Source of the DNA: Streptomyces sp. M92
GTDB taxonomy: Bacteria > Actinomycetota > Actinomycetes > Streptomycetales > Streptomycetaceae
Length of the DNA stretch: 64,000 bases
NCBI RefSeq assembly: GCF_028473745.1
Contig: NZ_CP101137.1
Span: 2,356,001 to 2,420,000, forward strand
Reading direction: 5' to 3'
Below are positions 6,992 through 16,458 of this stretch, piece by piece. The number at the start of each line of letters is the position of its first letter. Position 1 is the stretch's first letter. The notes below the pieces were generated by a model. It was not told the DNA's origin. It saw only the letters and a list, made by a program, of their open reading frames with translations, and ran no database searches. A program made the position numbers and the translations under genes.

Positions 6992-7075
6992 ATGGCCGAC
7001 GTGGCCTTCGTCGTCACCACGATCGCGGTGTTCGCGCTCGTGGCTCTCGTCGCCAAGGGGGTGACGAAGCTGTGA
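6992..7075 (+). CDS. 27-residue membrane peptide preceding kdpF
   Basis: A short reading frame encoding a single hydrophobic helix (FVVTTIAVFALVALVAKG) with a basic C-terminus. It has a good GGAG ribosome site (AGGAGCTCGCG before the ATG), and its TGA overlaps the kdpF GTG by four bases. The position at the head of the operon, the coupling and the helical character make it a believable expressed peptide. It resembles KdpF in size and may be a second small Kdp subunit or stabiliser; that role is inference. Confidence 0.7.
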   Translation: MADVAFVVTTIAVFALVALVAKGVTKL

Positions 7076-7161
7076 CCGCAGAGAACGTCGTCGGCCTGAT
7101 CGTGGCCGTCTCCCTGCTGGGTTACCTCGTCCTCGCCCTGATTCACCCGGAGAGGTTCTGA
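7072..7161 (+). CDS. kdpF: Potassium-transporting ATPase subunit KdpF
   Basis: A 29-residue single-helix peptide ([24 protein letters not shown]). The tail [12 protein letters not shown] is the standard KdpF signature. It stabilises the KdpFABC complex in the membrane. The GTG start overlaps the stop of the preceding peptide gene, and kdpA follows 7 bp later. Confidence 0.93.
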   Translation: MTAENVVGLIVAVSLLGYLVLALIHPERF

Positions 7162-7168
7162 GCGCCCC

Positions 7169-8848
7169 ATGAGCCCCGTCCTCGCCGGCGTGCTCCAGAT
7201 GCTCGCCCTGATGGCCGCGCTGGCGCTCGCCCACGCCCCCCTCGGCACCTACATGGCCCGGGTCTACTCCTCCCCCCGGCACCTGCGGGTCGAGAAGTGG
7301 ATCTACAAGGGCATCGGCGCCGACCCCGACACCCGGATGGGCTGGACCGCGTACCTGCGCGGCGTCCTCGCCTTCTCCTTCGCGGGCGTCCTCTTCCTCT
7401 ACCTGCTCCAGCGGCTCCAGGGCGTGCTGCCCGGCTCGCTGGGCTTCGCCTCCATCGACCCGGACCAGGCGTTCAACACCGCCGCGTCCTTCGTGGCCAA
7501 CACCAACTGGCAGTCGTATGCCGGCGAACAGGCCATGGGCCACGTCGTGCAGACCGCCGGGCTCGCCGTGCAGAACTTCGTCTCCGCGGCCGTCGGCATC
7601 GCCGTCGCCGTCGCCCTCGTACGCGGCTTCGCCCGGTCCCGCACCGGCGAGCTGGGCAACTTCTGGGCCGACCTGGTGCGCGGTGTCGTCCGGGTCCTGG
7701 TGCCGCTCGCGGCGGTCGGCGCGGTGGTGCTGGTGGCCTGCGGCGTCATCCAGAACTTCTCCGGCATCCACGAGGTCGGCCAATTCCTGAATGAGCACAG
7801 CACCGGCGGTTCGCAGCAGTGGAACGGCGGCGCGGTCGCCTCGCAGGAGGTCATCAAGGAGCTGGGCACCAACGGCGGCGGCTACTTCAACGCCAACAGC
7901 GCCCACCCCTTCGAGAACCCCACCCCGTTCACCAACCTGTTCGAGATCTTCCTGATCCTGCTGATCCCCGTCGCCATCACCCGGACCTTCGGCGTCATGG
8001 TCGGCTCGGTGCGTCAGGGCTACGCGATCCTCGCGACCATGGCCGCCATCTGGGCCGGCTTCGTGGCGCTGATGATGTGGACCGAGTTCTCCCACCACGG
8101 CCCCGCCCTCCAGGCGGCCGGCGGTGCGATGGAGGGCAAGGAGCTGCGCTTCGGCATCGGCGGCTCGTCGCTCTTCGCGGTGTCCACCACCCTCACCTCC
8201 ACCGGCGCGGTGGACTCCTTCCACTCCTCCTTCACCGGCCTCGGCGGCGGCATCGCCATGCTCGGCATGATGCTGGGCGAGATCGCGCCCGGCGGCGTGG
8301 GGTCCGGGCTCTACGGCATGCTGATCATGGCGGTCGTCGCGGTCTTCATCGCCGGGCTCATGGTCGGGCGCACCCCGGAGTACCTGGGCAAGAAGATCGG
8401 CGGCCGCGAGATCAAGTTCGCCGCCTGCTACATCCTCGTCACCCCGACGCTGGTGCTGGCCTTCACCGCCGCGGCGATGGCCCTGCCCACCCCGGGCGAC
8501 TCGATGACCAACACCGGCGCGCACGGCTTCTCCGAGATCCTCTACGCCTACACCTCCGCCTCGAACAACAACGGCTCGGCCTTCGCCGGCCTCGACGCCG
8601 ACACCCAGTGGTTCAACACCACCCTGGGCCTGGCCATGCTGCTCGGCCGGTTCCTGCCGATGGTGTTCGTCCTGGCGCTCGCCGGCTCCCTGGCCGGTCA
8701 GCAGCCCGTCCCCGCCACCGCGGGCACCCTGCGCACCGAGAAACCGCTGTTCACCGGCCTGCTCGTGGGCGCGATCCTCATCATCACCGGTCTGACCTAC
8801 TTCCCGGCACTCGCCCTGGGCCCGCTCGCCGAAGGGCTGGCGGCATGA
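7169..8848 (+). CDS. kdpA: Potassium-transporting ATPase subunit KdpA
   Basis: A 559-residue channel-like subunit, the usual length, that selects and carries K+ in the KdpFABC pump. It belongs to the superfamily of K+ transporters with four pore loops. Recognisable selectivity-region segments are [37 protein letters not shown] and [14 protein letters not shown]. The protein ends in a helix ([22 protein letters not shown]). Its TGA overlaps the kdpB ATG (ATGA), so the subunits are translationally coupled. The pump scavenges K+ at low external concentration. Confidence 0.97.
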   Translation: MSPVLAGVLQMLALMAALALAHAPLGTYMARVYSSPRHLRVEKWIYKGIGADPDTRMGWTAYLRGVLAFSFAGVLFLYLLQRLQGVLPGSLGFASIDPDQAFNTAASFVANTNWQSYAGEQAMGHVVQTAGLAVQNFVSAAVGIAVAVALVRGFARSRTGELGNFWADLVRGVVRVLVPLAAVGAVVLVACGVIQNFSGIHEVGQFLNEHSTGGSQQWNGGAVASQEVIKELGTNGGGYFNANSAHPFENPTPFTNLFEIFLILLIPVAITRTFGVMVGSVRQGYAILATMAAIWAGFVALMMWTEFSHHGPALQAAGGAMEGKELRFGIGGSSLFAVSTTLTSTGAVDSFHSSFTGLGGGIAMLGMMLGEIAPGGVGSGLYGMLIMAVVAVFIAGLMVGRTPEYLGKKIGGREIKFAACYILVTPTLVLAFTAAAMALPTPGDSMTNTGAHGFSEILYAYTSASNNNGSAFAGLDADTQWFNTTLGLAMLLGRFLPMVFVLALAGSLAGQQPVPATAGTLRTEKPLFTGLLVGAILIITGLTYFPALALGPLAEGLAA

Positions 8849-10983
8849 CCACCGACACGACCGACACCCAGGAGCACGAGGACTCCATGTCCACAGCCAC
8901 GTCCACGGCCACCGACCCCCGGACGCCGCACGACGACATACCGACCGGGCACAAGCCGGGGGGCCGCGTCGGCGCGGGCCTCTTCGAACCAAGACTGCTG
9001 GTCAGGTCGCTGCCCGACGCGCTGCGCAAGCTCGACCCGCGGCTGATGGTGAAGTCGCCCGTCATGTTCGTCGTCCTCGTCGGCTCCGTGCTGACCACGG
9101 CGTTCTCCTTCACCGACCCCGGCGACCGGTTCGGCTGGACCATCAGCGCCTGGCTCTGGCTGACCGTGATCTTCGCCAACCTGGCCGAGGCCGTCGCCGA
9201 GGGCCGCGGCAAGGCGCAGGCCGACACGCTGCGCAGGGCCAAGACCGACACCGTCGCCCGCCGGGCCGACGGGAGCACGGTGGCCGGCACCGAGCTGCGC
9301 GTCGGCGACCTGGTGGTCTGCGAGGCCGGCGACGTCATCCCCGGCGACGGCGACGTCGTCGAGGGCGTCGCCTCGGTCGACGAGTCGGCGATCACCGGCG
9401 AGTCCGCGCCCGTCATCCGCGAGTCCGGCGGCGACCGCAGCGCCGTCACCGGCGGCACCAAGGTCCTCTCCGACCGCATCGTCGTCCGGATCACCACCAA
9501 GCCGGGCGAGACCTTCATCGACCGGATGATCAACCTGGTCGAGGGTGCGGCCCGGCAGAAGACGCCGAACGAGGTCGCGCTGAACATCCTGCTCGCCTCG
9601 CTGACCGTCGTCTTCCTGCTGGCCTGCGCCACCCTCCCGCCCCTAGCCGGCTACGCGGGCACCGAACTGACGATGGTCGTGCTGGTGGCGCTGCTGGTGT
9701 GCCTGATCCCCACCACGATCGGCGCGCTGCTCTCCGCGATCGGCATCGCGGGCATGGACCGCCTGGTGCAGCGCAACGTGCTGGCGATGTCGGGCCGCGC
9801 GGTCGAGGCCGCCGGCGACGTCTCCACGCTGCTGCTGGACAAGACCGGCACCATCACGCTCGGCAACCGGCAGGCCGCCGAGTTCGTGCCGGTGCGCGGC
9901 ACCACCGCGGCCGAGGTCGCGGACGCCGCCCAGCTCTCCTCGCTGGCCGACGAGACGCCCGAGGGCCGCTCGGTGGTCGTCCTCGCCAAGGAGAGGCACG
10001 GCCGCGAGTGCCGCCACAGCGACATCTCGGGCGCCGAATGGATCCCCTTCACCGCCCAGACCCGCATGTCCGGCGTCGACGTCGGCGGCCGGCGCGTCCG
10101 CAAGGGCGCCGCGGGCTCCGTCACCGCCTGGGTCCGGGAGCGCGGCGGCACGGTGGCCGAGGACGCGGACACGGCCGCCGAGCGCATCTCCGCCGCGGGC
10201 GGCACGCCGCTGCTGGTCGCCGTCGAGGACGAGCGAGGCGCCCGCGTCCTCGGGGTGATCCACCTCAAGGACGTCGTCAAGCAGGGCATGCGCGAGCGGT
10301 TCGCGGAACTGCGCCGCATGGGCATCAGGACCGTCATGATCACCGGCGACAACCCCCTGACCGCGAAGGCGATAGCCGACGAGGCGGGCGTCGACGACTT
10401 CCTCGCGGAGGCCACCCCCGAGGACAAGATGGCCCTCATCAAACGGGAGCAGGCCGGCGGCAGGCTGGTCGCGATGACCGGCGACGGCACCAACGACGCG
10501 CCCGCCCTCGCGCAGGCGGACGTCGGCGTGGCGATGAACACCGGCACGTCGGCCGCCAAGGAGGCCGGCAACATGGTCGACCTCGACTCCGACCCGACCA
10601 AGCTCATCGAGATCGTCGAGATCGGCAAGCAACTCCTCATCACCCGGGGCGCCTTGACGACGTTCTCCATCGCCAACGACGTGGCCAAGTACTTCGCGAT
10701 CATCCCGGCGCTGTTCGCGGCCGTCCATCCGGGACTGGACAAGCTCAACATCATGCGCCTGTCCTCGCCGGACTCGGCGATCCTCTCCGCGGTGATCTTC
10801 AACGCGCTGATCATCGTCGCGCTGGTCCCGCTCGCCCTGAAGGGGGTGCGCTACCGGCCGGTCAGCGCCGACCGGCTGCTGCGCCGCAACCTCACCGTCT
10901 ACGGCCTCGGCGGGCTGATCGCCCCGTTCATCGGCATCAAGCTCATCGACCTGATCGTCTCGCTCTTCCCCGGAATCGGTTGA
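8845..10983 (+). CDS. kdpB: Potassium-transporting ATPase ATP-binding subunit KdpB
   Basis: A 712-residue P-type ATPase that energises K+ uptake in the Kdp complex. It shows the phosphorylation motif DKTGTIT, the actuator-domain motif [10 protein letters not shown], and the hinge motif [18 protein letters not shown]. Helix residues [15 protein letters not shown] are specific to KdpB. The ATG at 8845 overlaps the kdpA stop. A second ATG at 8887 with its own GAGGA site would give a 698-residue protein closer to the usual length, so the true start is uncertain. The residues added before it are Thr-rich and non-conserved. Confidence 0.97.
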   Translation: MTTDTTDTQEHEDSMSTATSTATDPRTPHDDIPTGHKPGGRVGAGLFEPRLLVRSLPDALRKLDPRLMVKSPVMFVVLVGSVLTTAFSFTDPGDRFGWTISAWLWLTVIFANLAEAVAEGRGKAQADTLRRAKTDTVARRADGSTVAGTELRVGDLVVCEAGDVIPGDGDVVEGVASVDESAITGESAPVIRESGGDRSAVTGGTKVLSDRIVVRITTKPGETFIDRMINLVEGAARQKTPNEVALNILLASLTVVFLLACATLPPLAGYAGTELTMVVLVALLVCLIPTTIGALLSAIGIAGMDRLVQRNVLAMSGRAVEAAGDVSTLLLDKTGTITLGNRQAAEFVPVRGTTAAEVADAAQLSSLADETPEGRSVVVLAKERHGRECRHSDISGAEWIPFTAQTRMSGVDVGGRRVRKGAAGSVTAWVRERGGTVAEDADTAAERISAAGGTPLLVAVEDERGARVLGVIHLKDVVKQGMRERFAELRRMGIRTVMITGDNPLTAKAIADEAGVDDFLAEATPEDKMALIKREQAGGRLVAMTGDGTNDAPALAQADVGVAMNTGTSAAKEAGNMVDLDSDPTKLIEIVEIGKQLLITRGALTTFSIANDVAKYFAIIPALFAAVHPGLDKLNIMRLSSPDSAILSAVIFNALIIVALVPLALKGVRYRPVSADRLLRRNLTVYGLGGLIAPFIGIKLIDLIVSLFPGIG

Positions 10984-10988
10984 CCGTC

Positions 10989-11657
10989 ATGAACACGTCC
11001 GTAAGCAACACCGCCCGGCTGCTCGTGGCGGGCCTGCGCGCCCTCCTCGTCCTGACCGTCGTCACCGGAATCGCCTACCCGCTGCTGGTCACCGGCATCG
11101 CCCAGGGCCTCTTCCCCGACCGGGCGAACGGCTCGGAGATCGAGGCCGACGGCAAGGTCGTCGGCTCCTCCCTGATCGGCCAGCAGTACAACCTCCCCCT
11201 CAAGGGCGGCCAGGACACCCCGGAACCCGACCTGAAGTGGTTCCAGGGCCGCCCTGCCAACGGCCTCGGCACCAACAGCGTCAACACCCAGTACGACCTC
11301 ATCGTGTCCGGGGCCACCAACCGCTCCGCCGACAACGCGGAGCTGCTCCAGTGGGTGGAGGACGCCAAGGCCGCCGTCATCAAGGACAACTCCGTGGCCG
11401 GCCACACCGTCAGCCCCTCCGACGTACCGGCCGACGCGGTGACCTCCTCCGGCTCCGGCCTGGACCCGCACATCTCCCCCGAGTACGCGGACCTCCAGGT
11501 GCACCGGGTCGCCGACCGCAACGGACTGCCCGCCGAACGCGTCCGGAAGCTGGTCGACGAGCACACCGAGCCCCGCACCCTCGGCTTCATCGGCGAGCCC
11601 CGGGTGAACGTGCTGGAACTGAACATCGCGCTGAAGGAACTCGTGGCCGAGAGGTGA
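10989..11657 (+). CDS. kdpC: Potassium-transporting ATPase subunit KdpC
   Basis: A 222-residue subunit with one N-terminal membrane helix (ALLVLTVVTGIAYPLLVTGIAQ) and an extracytoplasmic domain. The KdpC signatures are GSSLIGQQ, KWFQGRPA, the SGSGLDPHISPEYADLQVHRVA block, and LGFIGEPRVNVLELN near the end. It assembles and stabilises KdpA with KdpB. It begins 5 bp after kdpB. The sensor pair KdpDE is not encoded in the window. Confidence 0.97.
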   Translation: MNTSVSNTARLLVAGLRALLVLTVVTGIAYPLLVTGIAQGLFPDRANGSEIEADGKVVGSSLIGQQYNLPLKGGQDTPEPDLKWFQGRPANGLGTNSVNTQYDLIVSGATNRSADNAELLQWVEDAKAAVIKDNSVAGHTVSPSDVPADAVTSSGSGLDPHISPEYADLQVHRVADRNGLPAERVRKLVDEHTEPRTLGFIGEPRVNVLELNIALKELVAER

Positions 11658-11696
11658 GAGCAGGCAGAAGGGGGTTCTCGGGGACGGCCGCCGAGG

Positions 11697-12590
11697 TCAG
11701 GCAGTGGTGGCGGGGCGCGGTTCGCCGCGGAAGACCTGCCGGGCATGCCAGTCGCGGTGAGCGGCGGCGACGGGACGCGAGCCGGGCTGCGGTCCGATGA
11801 GCGGGCGGCCCGCGAGGGCTATGACGTGCTCGCGGGCGGCGGGGCTGTGGCCGACGAAGCGTTGCGAGACCAGGACGCGCCGGTCGTCTCCCACGCCGAG
11901 GACGCCCTTGTCGAAGAGCTTGTGGTGCAGCGAGCACAGACACAGCCCGTTCTCGGTCTCGTCGGGTCCGCCGAACGCCCACCACCGCACGTGGGCGGCC
12001 TCCAGACCGACCGGCACCGCGCCGATCCTCCCGTCGTATCCGCAGAAGGCGCACCGGTACTCGTAGGCGGTCAGGACCAGCTCCCGCATCCGCGGGTCCC
12101 GCTGTCCGCGTACCGCCGAGAGCCGCTCGACCGCTCCCGGCTCCAGCTCCAGGCCGACGGCTTCGCACAGTTCTCCGTGCAGGGAGGGCGGGAAGTGCAG
12201 GTCGAGCAGCAGCCGCGTGATACTGCCGAGCAGGTCCGGCTCACGTCGCAGCGCCGCTCTCAGATCCGGCGCGAGCCGCCCGGTGGCGCCCGTCTCCCGG
12301 AGGTCCCGCACCCCGCTGCCGGGGCTGCCCGGTCCGCGGTCGGTGCGGACCTCCCACACCCCGTCGCTGACCAGGTGGTGGAAGGGGTAGGCGGGTGTGG
12401 TCCTGTTCGGCGGCCCGTACTCGACCAGCAGGTCCTGCAAGTCCCGTTCCACCGCGGTGTACCGCAGGGCGCCGTCGGCATCGTCCTGGAACCGGCCGAG
12501 GGCGTACAGGAGCAGCAGTGGCTTGTGCGGAGCGCGGGTGCCGCTCCTGGTCCACTGCCGCAACTTCGCGATCCGCTCCAGCCAGTCCAT
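11697..12590 (-). CDS. Phosphorothioate-dependent (sulfur-binding) HNH restriction endonuclease
   Basis: A 297-residue protein with two parts. The first 150 residues match the sulfur-binding domain of ScoMcrA-type enzymes (WLERIAKLRQW, then the hallmark APHKPLLLLYALGRF, then PFHHLVSDGVWEV). The C-terminal part is an HNH nuclease with CAFCGYDG, LEAAHVRWWAFGGPDETENGLCLC and SLHHKLFDKG. Such proteins bind phosphorothioate-modified DNA, as made by Dnd systems, and cut it; they are type IV restriction enzymes. No dnd genes are visible here, so it probably defends against modified foreign DNA. The ATG start was chosen because the conserved domain begins there (MDWLERIAK). Confidence 0.85.
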   Translation of the reverse strand: MDWLERIAKLRQWTRSGTRAPHKPLLLLYALGRFQDDADGALRYTAVERDLQDLLVEYGPPNRTTPAYPFHHLVSDGVWEVRTDRGPGSPGSGVRDLRETGATGRLAPDLRAALRREPDLLGSITRLLLDLHFPPSLHGELCEAVGLELEPGAVERLSAVRGQRDPRMRELVLTAYEYRCAFCGYDGRIGAVPVGLEAAHVRWWAFGGPDETENGLCLCSLHHKLFDKGVLGVGDDRRVLVSQRFVGHSPAAREHVIALAGRPLIGPQPGSRPVAAAHRDWHARQVFRGEPRPATTA

Positions 12591-12654
12591 GACGGCTGAT
12601 CGTAGACGGACCGGATCGTCATCCCTCAGGTCCAGGGCGCTGTTCGGGCATGTC

Positions 12655-12901
12655 CTACTGGATTTCGCTGAAGCGCTCGGTCGCTCGCGTGCGTCCGGCG
12701 ACGATGATGGTGTCGTCCGCTTCCACGACGGTCTCGGCCGTGGCGTAGGTGAAACCCTCACCCGGGTCGCTTGATGGTGACGACGGTGATGCCGTAACGC
12801 GTGCGGACGGCGCTGTTGGACAGGGGGAGGCCGATGATGTCGGACGGCGGGTTGGTCTTGACCATGGCGGAGTCGTCCTCGAACTCGATGTAGTCGAGCA
12901 T
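12655..12901 (-). pseudogene. Remnant of a TrkA C-terminal (RCK_C) regulatory protein, frameshifted
   Basis: On the minus strand a frame starting at 12901 reads MLDYIEFEDDSAMVKTNPP and on to ITVVTIKRPG, then hits TGA at about 12758-12760. A one-base shift near there restores GEGFTYATAETVVEADDTII and on to the end. Both pieces are those of RCK_C-type regulatory subunits of cation/proton antiporters. A single inserted base explains the break. Only this domain is present; the antiporter partner is missing. It abuts another gene remnant upstream. Confidence 0.6.
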
Positions 12902-13072
12902 CCGTCCGGGCTGAATCCCAGGTTGAGGGCGACGCTGACGACGTCGATCAATTCCCTGGCCGCTGCCGCACGGTCACCGTGCGTGAGGTGCTCTCTCAAC
13001 TCCTCGAACTGGATCTGTGCGGCGCGTTCGAGCCCGTTCGTCGGGAGATGCCCGGACGCCTGCGCGGCAGGA
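12902..13072 (-). pseudogene. Gene remnant with conserved-looking helical segment
   Basis: One minus-strand frame reads LPTNGLERAAQIQFEELREH followed by LTHGDRAAAARELIDVVSVALN and then runs into the RCK_C remnant in the wrong frame. Codon use is Streptomyces-like, but there is no proper start or stop. It looks like the middle of a small helical protein, possibly MazG-like. The family is uncertain. Together with the next remnant it marks a deletion junction. Confidence 0.4.
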
Positions 13073-13076
13073 GTGC

Positions 13077-14039
13077 CTATGCCTTGCGTACGGCATTCAG
13101 GCAGCGGGCGGCGTGGGCGTGCAGGGCGTCGGCGAGTTCGGGTGGCGCGTGGGTGAGAGTGAAATCGGCGTCGACCGAGGTGATCATCCAGGCGAGGTCA
13201 CGGGGATTGTCGGCGCCCAGGTGCAGTAGGCAGCTGTCGTCGTCGACGGGTTCGATGGCGCCCATGCCGGGCCAGATACGGTCGGTGACCGCTGCGGCGG
13301 GCTCGTGCAGGGTGATGGTGGCCCGGAACGGCCAGGTCCGTGACGACAACTGGTGAGCCAGATAGGTGGCCACGTCGGTGTCGGGGAGTTCGCGGGGGGT
13401 GAACCGCGGTCCAGTCGGAATGCGCGGAGTAAGTCTGTCGACGCGGAAGGTGCGCCAGTCGGTGCGGTCGGTGTCCCAGGCGACCAGGTACCAGTGGCGG
13501 TCGAAGCTGACGAGGCTGTGCGGCTCGACCAAGCGTGTGCTGCGGCTGCGGCGAGGGCTGACGTAGTCGAAGCGCAGCCGCTCGCGTCGGCGGCACGCCT
13601 CCGCGATGGCCATGAGGGTGTCCGCGGAGACCTTGGGAGCCGGGGCTGCGCCTGCCCGGACGGTAGCGGTGTGCAGGGTGTTCACTCGGTACCGCAGCCG
13701 GGGTGGGAGCATCTGCTCGAGCTTGGTGAGCGCGCGCATCGAGGACCCTTCGATGCCGGCGACCGAGCCACCGGCCGCCGTGCGCAGGCCGATGACGACG
13801 GCGACAGCCTCGTCGTCGTCGAGCAGCAGCGGCGGCAGCGTGGTCCCGGCCCCGAGCCGGTAGCCCGCAGTGCCCTGGGTGGCGTTCACCGGGTAGCCGA
13901 GCGCGCGCAGCCGTTCCACATCACGGCGCAGGGTGCGTCGGCTGACGCCGAGGCGTTCGGCGAGTTCGGCCCCGGACCAGTCGCGGTGGGTCTGCAGCAG
14001 GGAGAGCAGCTTCAGCAGCCGCCCGGAGGTCTCCAGCAT
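13077..14039 (-). CDS. WYL-domain HTH transcriptional regulator (YafY type)
   Basis: A 320-residue regulator. The N-terminal DeoR-like winged helix is at about residues 1-60 (LLKLLSLLQ, GAELAERLGVSRRTLRRDVERLRALGYPV). A central WYL domain carries the usual core (RRRERLRFDYVSP, VEPHSLVSFDRHWYLVAWD). A C-terminal WCX-like region starts with the THAPPELADALHAHAARCL end. It is divergent from the epoxide hydrolase gene 62 bp away and likely controls it. The ligand is unknown. Confidence 0.9.
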   Translation of the reverse strand: MLETSGRLLKLLSLLQTHRDWSGAELAERLGVSRRTLRRDVERLRALGYPVNATQGTAGYRLGAGTTLPPLLLDDDEAVAVVIGLRTAAGGSVAGIEGSSMRALTKLEQMLPPRLRYRVNTLHTATVRAGAAPAPKVSADTLMAIAEACRRRERLRFDYVSPRRSRSTRLVEPHSLVSFDRHWYLVAWDTDRTDWRTFRVDRLTPRIPTGPRFTPRELPDTDVATYLAHQLSSRTWPFRATITLHEPAAAVTDRIWPGMGAIEPVDDDSCLLHLGADNPRDLAWMITSVDADFTLTHAPPELADALHAHAARCLNAVRKA

Positions 14040-14101
14040 GCCGTAAGACTGCCGGAAAGTGAGGACCGAACCTGACCTAAGCGAGTCCTAGCGTCGCAAC
14101 C

Positions 14102-15331
14102 ATGGCGAACACAACACCCAGTGGTATCCGCTCCTTCCGCATCGACATACCGCAGGCCCAACTCGATGATCTGCAAGCCCGCCTGGCCGCCACTCGATGG
14201 CCGGATGAGCTGCCCGGTGTCGGCTGGAGCCGCGGCGTCCCGGTGGCCTACCTGAAGGACCTGGCCGAGTACTGGCGCGCCGCCTACGACTGGCGGGCGC
14301 ACGAGGCGGAACTCAACACGTTTCCTCAGTACGTGACCACCATCGACGGGCAGAACATCCACTTCCTGCACGTGCGCTCCCCCAGGGCCGATGCCACGCC
14401 GCTGATGCTGCTGCACGGCTGGCCGGGCTCGGTGGCGGACTTCCTCGATGTCATCGGTCCGCTGTCCGATCCCGGCGCGCACGGCGGTGATCCGGCCGAT
14501 GCGTTCCACTTGGTCATTCCCTCGCTGCCGGGGTTCGCCTTTTCCACCCCGCTGGCCGGGCCGGGCATGGACACGGCTCGGATGGCTGGGGTGTTCACCC
14601 AGCTGATGGCCTGCCTCGGCTATACGCGCTACGGCGTGCAGGGCTACGACACCGGATCATGGGTTGCCCCGGAGATGGGCAAGCAGGCACCGGACCATGT
14701 GATCGGCGTCCACGTCAACGCCATGATCACATTTCCCGCCGGGGCGGAGGGCGAGATGGACGGCCTGACGGAAGCCGAACAGCGACGCTGGCATCGGATG
14801 CAGAACTTCAACGACGGTTACCTGCAGTGCAATTCCAAGCGTCCGCAGACCGTGGCCTACGCCCTCACCGACTCCCCTGTCGGCCAGCTGGCTTGGACCG
14901 TGGAAAAATTCAAGGAGTCTACCGACCCGGAAGACGCACTGCCCGAGGACAGCATCCACCGGGACCGCATCCTGACCGAGGTCTCGCTGTACTGGCTGAC
15001 CGCCACCGCTGCCTCGGCCGCGCAGGTCTACTACGAGGAGATCTCAGCGAGCACCTGGAGCGAAGCCGCAACCGACGACTGGACTGCCCTCGGCGCGGCG
15101 CACGACACCGGCTGGAGCGACGGTCAGGGCGACTGGGCAGCCGGTCCACGGGGGACCGTGCCCACCGCCGTGCTGCTCTCCGCCCGCGATGTGACCATCC
15201 GCCGCTGGGCCGAACGTGACCACAGCATCGTGCGGTGGACCGAACTCGACCGTGGCGGCCACTTCCTCGCGATGGAAGCTCCGGAACTGCTTGTCAGCGA
15301 CGTCCGCGAGTTCTTCGACAAGGTGCGCTGA
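14102..15331 (+). CDS. Epoxide hydrolase (alpha/beta hydrolase with EHN domain)
   Basis: A 409-residue enzyme with the N-terminal EHN domain ([36 protein letters not shown]) and an alpha/beta hydrolase fold. The oxyanion-hole motif HGWPGS is at 105-110. The nucleophile is Asp183 in GYDTGSW, and the catalytic His is His387 in [11 protein letters not shown]. The expected reaction is opening of epoxides to diols. Third-position G/C is lower than in neighbouring housekeeping genes (codons such as gaa, aaa, ttc and tct are more frequent), hinting at acquisition together with the WYL regulator. It is preceded by a short divergent promoter region. Confidence 0.9.
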   Translation: MANTTPSGIRSFRIDIPQAQLDDLQARLAATRWPDELPGVGWSRGVPVAYLKDLAEYWRAAYDWRAHEAELNTFPQYVTTIDGQNIHFLHVRSPRADATPLMLLHGWPGSVADFLDVIGPLSDPGAHGGDPADAFHLVIPSLPGFAFSTPLAGPGMDTARMAGVFTQLMACLGYTRYGVQGYDTGSWVAPEMGKQAPDHVIGVHVNAMITFPAGAEGEMDGLTEAEQRRWHRMQNFNDGYLQCNSKRPQTVAYALTDSPVGQLAWTVEKFKESTDPEDALPEDSIHRDRILTEVSLYWLTATAASAAQVYYEEISASTWSEAATDDWTALGAAHDTGWSDGQGDWAAGPRGTVPTAVLLSARDVTIRRWAERDHSIVRWTELDRGGHFLAMEAPELLVSDVREFFDKVR

Positions 15332-15349
15332 CGGGAAGCGCCCTGAACC

Positions 15350-15508
15350 ATCAAAGGCCGGGCGTACCGGAGTCTGGACGTACTGCGTGAGATGGGCGTC
15401 CTGATCGGCTCCTACGAGCCTCACCGGCCGAAGGCGGGCGGCGGGGCCGAGCGCTACCGCTGGGAGGAGGTGCTGGAGCTGCTCGCCCCCAGGCTCTCCG
15501 CGCGGTAG
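15350..15508 (+). pseudogene. Truncated gene remnant
   Basis: An open frame reads IKGRAYRSLDVLREMGVLIG and ends YRWEEVLELLAPRLSAR before a TAG. Codon use is Streptomyces-like, but there is no plausible start or ribosome site after the epoxide hydrolase stop. It looks like the 3-prime end of a lost gene of unknown family, and marks the right edge of the accessory patch. Confidence 0.4.
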
Positions 15509-15536
15509 CGATCAGCGCCCCGCAAGAACCCCCAGC

Positions 15537-15968
15537 TCAGGGCCACACCAAGCAGTACGGCTGATGCCCCGCCTCATGCAGCCGATGTGAGAAGTCCTGC
15601 CACTCGTGCAGCAACTGGTACACGTTGAACGCGTCCCGCGGCCCGCCCCGGTCCGGGACCGTCGACCAGATGAAGGCCGCCGCGCCGACCGCCTCCTCGC
15701 CGATGCCGCGCAGGGGGTCGACGACGGTCATCGGGAGTTTCACGACCGCGTAGTCGGGGTGGAGGACGACCAGTTCCAGCGGGGGCACTCTGTGCAGGGG
15801 CACGCCCTCGATGCCGGTGAGGACCATGGCGGCCATGGTCTCCGGCTTGATCTTGGTGAACATGCCGTTCATCCCGAGCTCGTCGCCGCCCAGTTCCTCG
15901 GGGCGCATCGAGATCGGGACGCGGGCCGCGGTCGCGCCGTCGGGCGCGCCGAAGTACTTGTAGGTCAC
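15537..15968 (-). CDS. Conserved hypothetical protein
   Basis: A 143-residue soluble protein that I do not recognise as a named family. It starts VTYKYFGAPDG, has no signal peptide or membrane segment, and shows mixed alpha/beta character with hydrophobic strands (LELVVLHPDYAVVKLPM). It ends in a Trp/His-rich region (LLHEWQDFSHRLHEAGHQPY). The GTG start was chosen because the sequence upstream loses conserved character and is Arg/Gly-rich. It lies between the accessory patch and the hemL operon on the opposite strand. Confidence 0.65.
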   Translation of the reverse strand: MTYKYFGAPDGATAARVPISMRPEELGGDELGMNGMFTKIKPETMAAMVLTGIEGVPLHRVPPLELVVLHPDYAVVKLPMTVVDPLRGIGEEAVGAAAFIWSTVPDRGGPRDAFNVYQLLHEWQDFSHRLHEAGHQPYCLVWP

Positions 15969-16458
15969 CCCCACCCGACCACCATTCCTGCTCCCCGCCC
16001 CCAGCCGGTCGGTCCGCCCCTCGAGCCGGTCCGGCTCGCCCGGGGTGCCGTGTGCCTGACGTGCTTCGGTCGATTCCGCCGCCTCGCGTCGGTGCCTTCC
16101 CCGCCGGGCACGTCGAGGACCCAGGTCGTCGGTCCCCTCGCCCAGTCCGCCACCGCGATGCATATCTCCACCCGACTGCTTTTCTAGGACGCGTGGTCCC
16201 CGCCGCGCAACCCGATCATCGTGTCAGTGACCTCCCCCACGGCCGCTCGCCGAAACGTGCGGTCGGACATATGCCCGCCGGACGTTCGGCAGCCCCGTCC
16301 GCGTCGCCCGGTGAGCTGCGTGGATGACTTCCAGTCTGGCAGACGGCACGGCATTGGGGGCGGTTGTCTACCCTTGACGAAGTCACCCTGGGCAACCAGA
16401 GGCCGCGCAGGGTCCGATACGTCGGAGAAGGTCGAGAAGGTCGGAGAAGTCGCAGGTC
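15969..16458. other. Intergenic region without a convincing gene
   Basis: A 490-bp divergent spacer between the hypothetical gene and hemL. Open frames here are Arg/Gly/Pro-rich and without ribosome sites or family features. Both promoters must lie in it. Direct short repeats GGTCG(A)GAAGGTCG(G)AGAA occur immediately before hemL at about 16424-16450. Confidence 0.5.

Noticed and set aside
6857..8992. A 711-residue minus-strand frame antisense to kdpFA
   Set aside because: Composition is that of a GC-rich shadow frame (Gly/Arg/Glu-rich), while the plus strand encodes unmistakable KdpF and KdpA.
11697..15540. Integrated phage or transposon
   Set aside because: No integrase, transposase, terminal inverted repeats or att-like direct repeats are visible; remnants suggest deletion and recombination instead.
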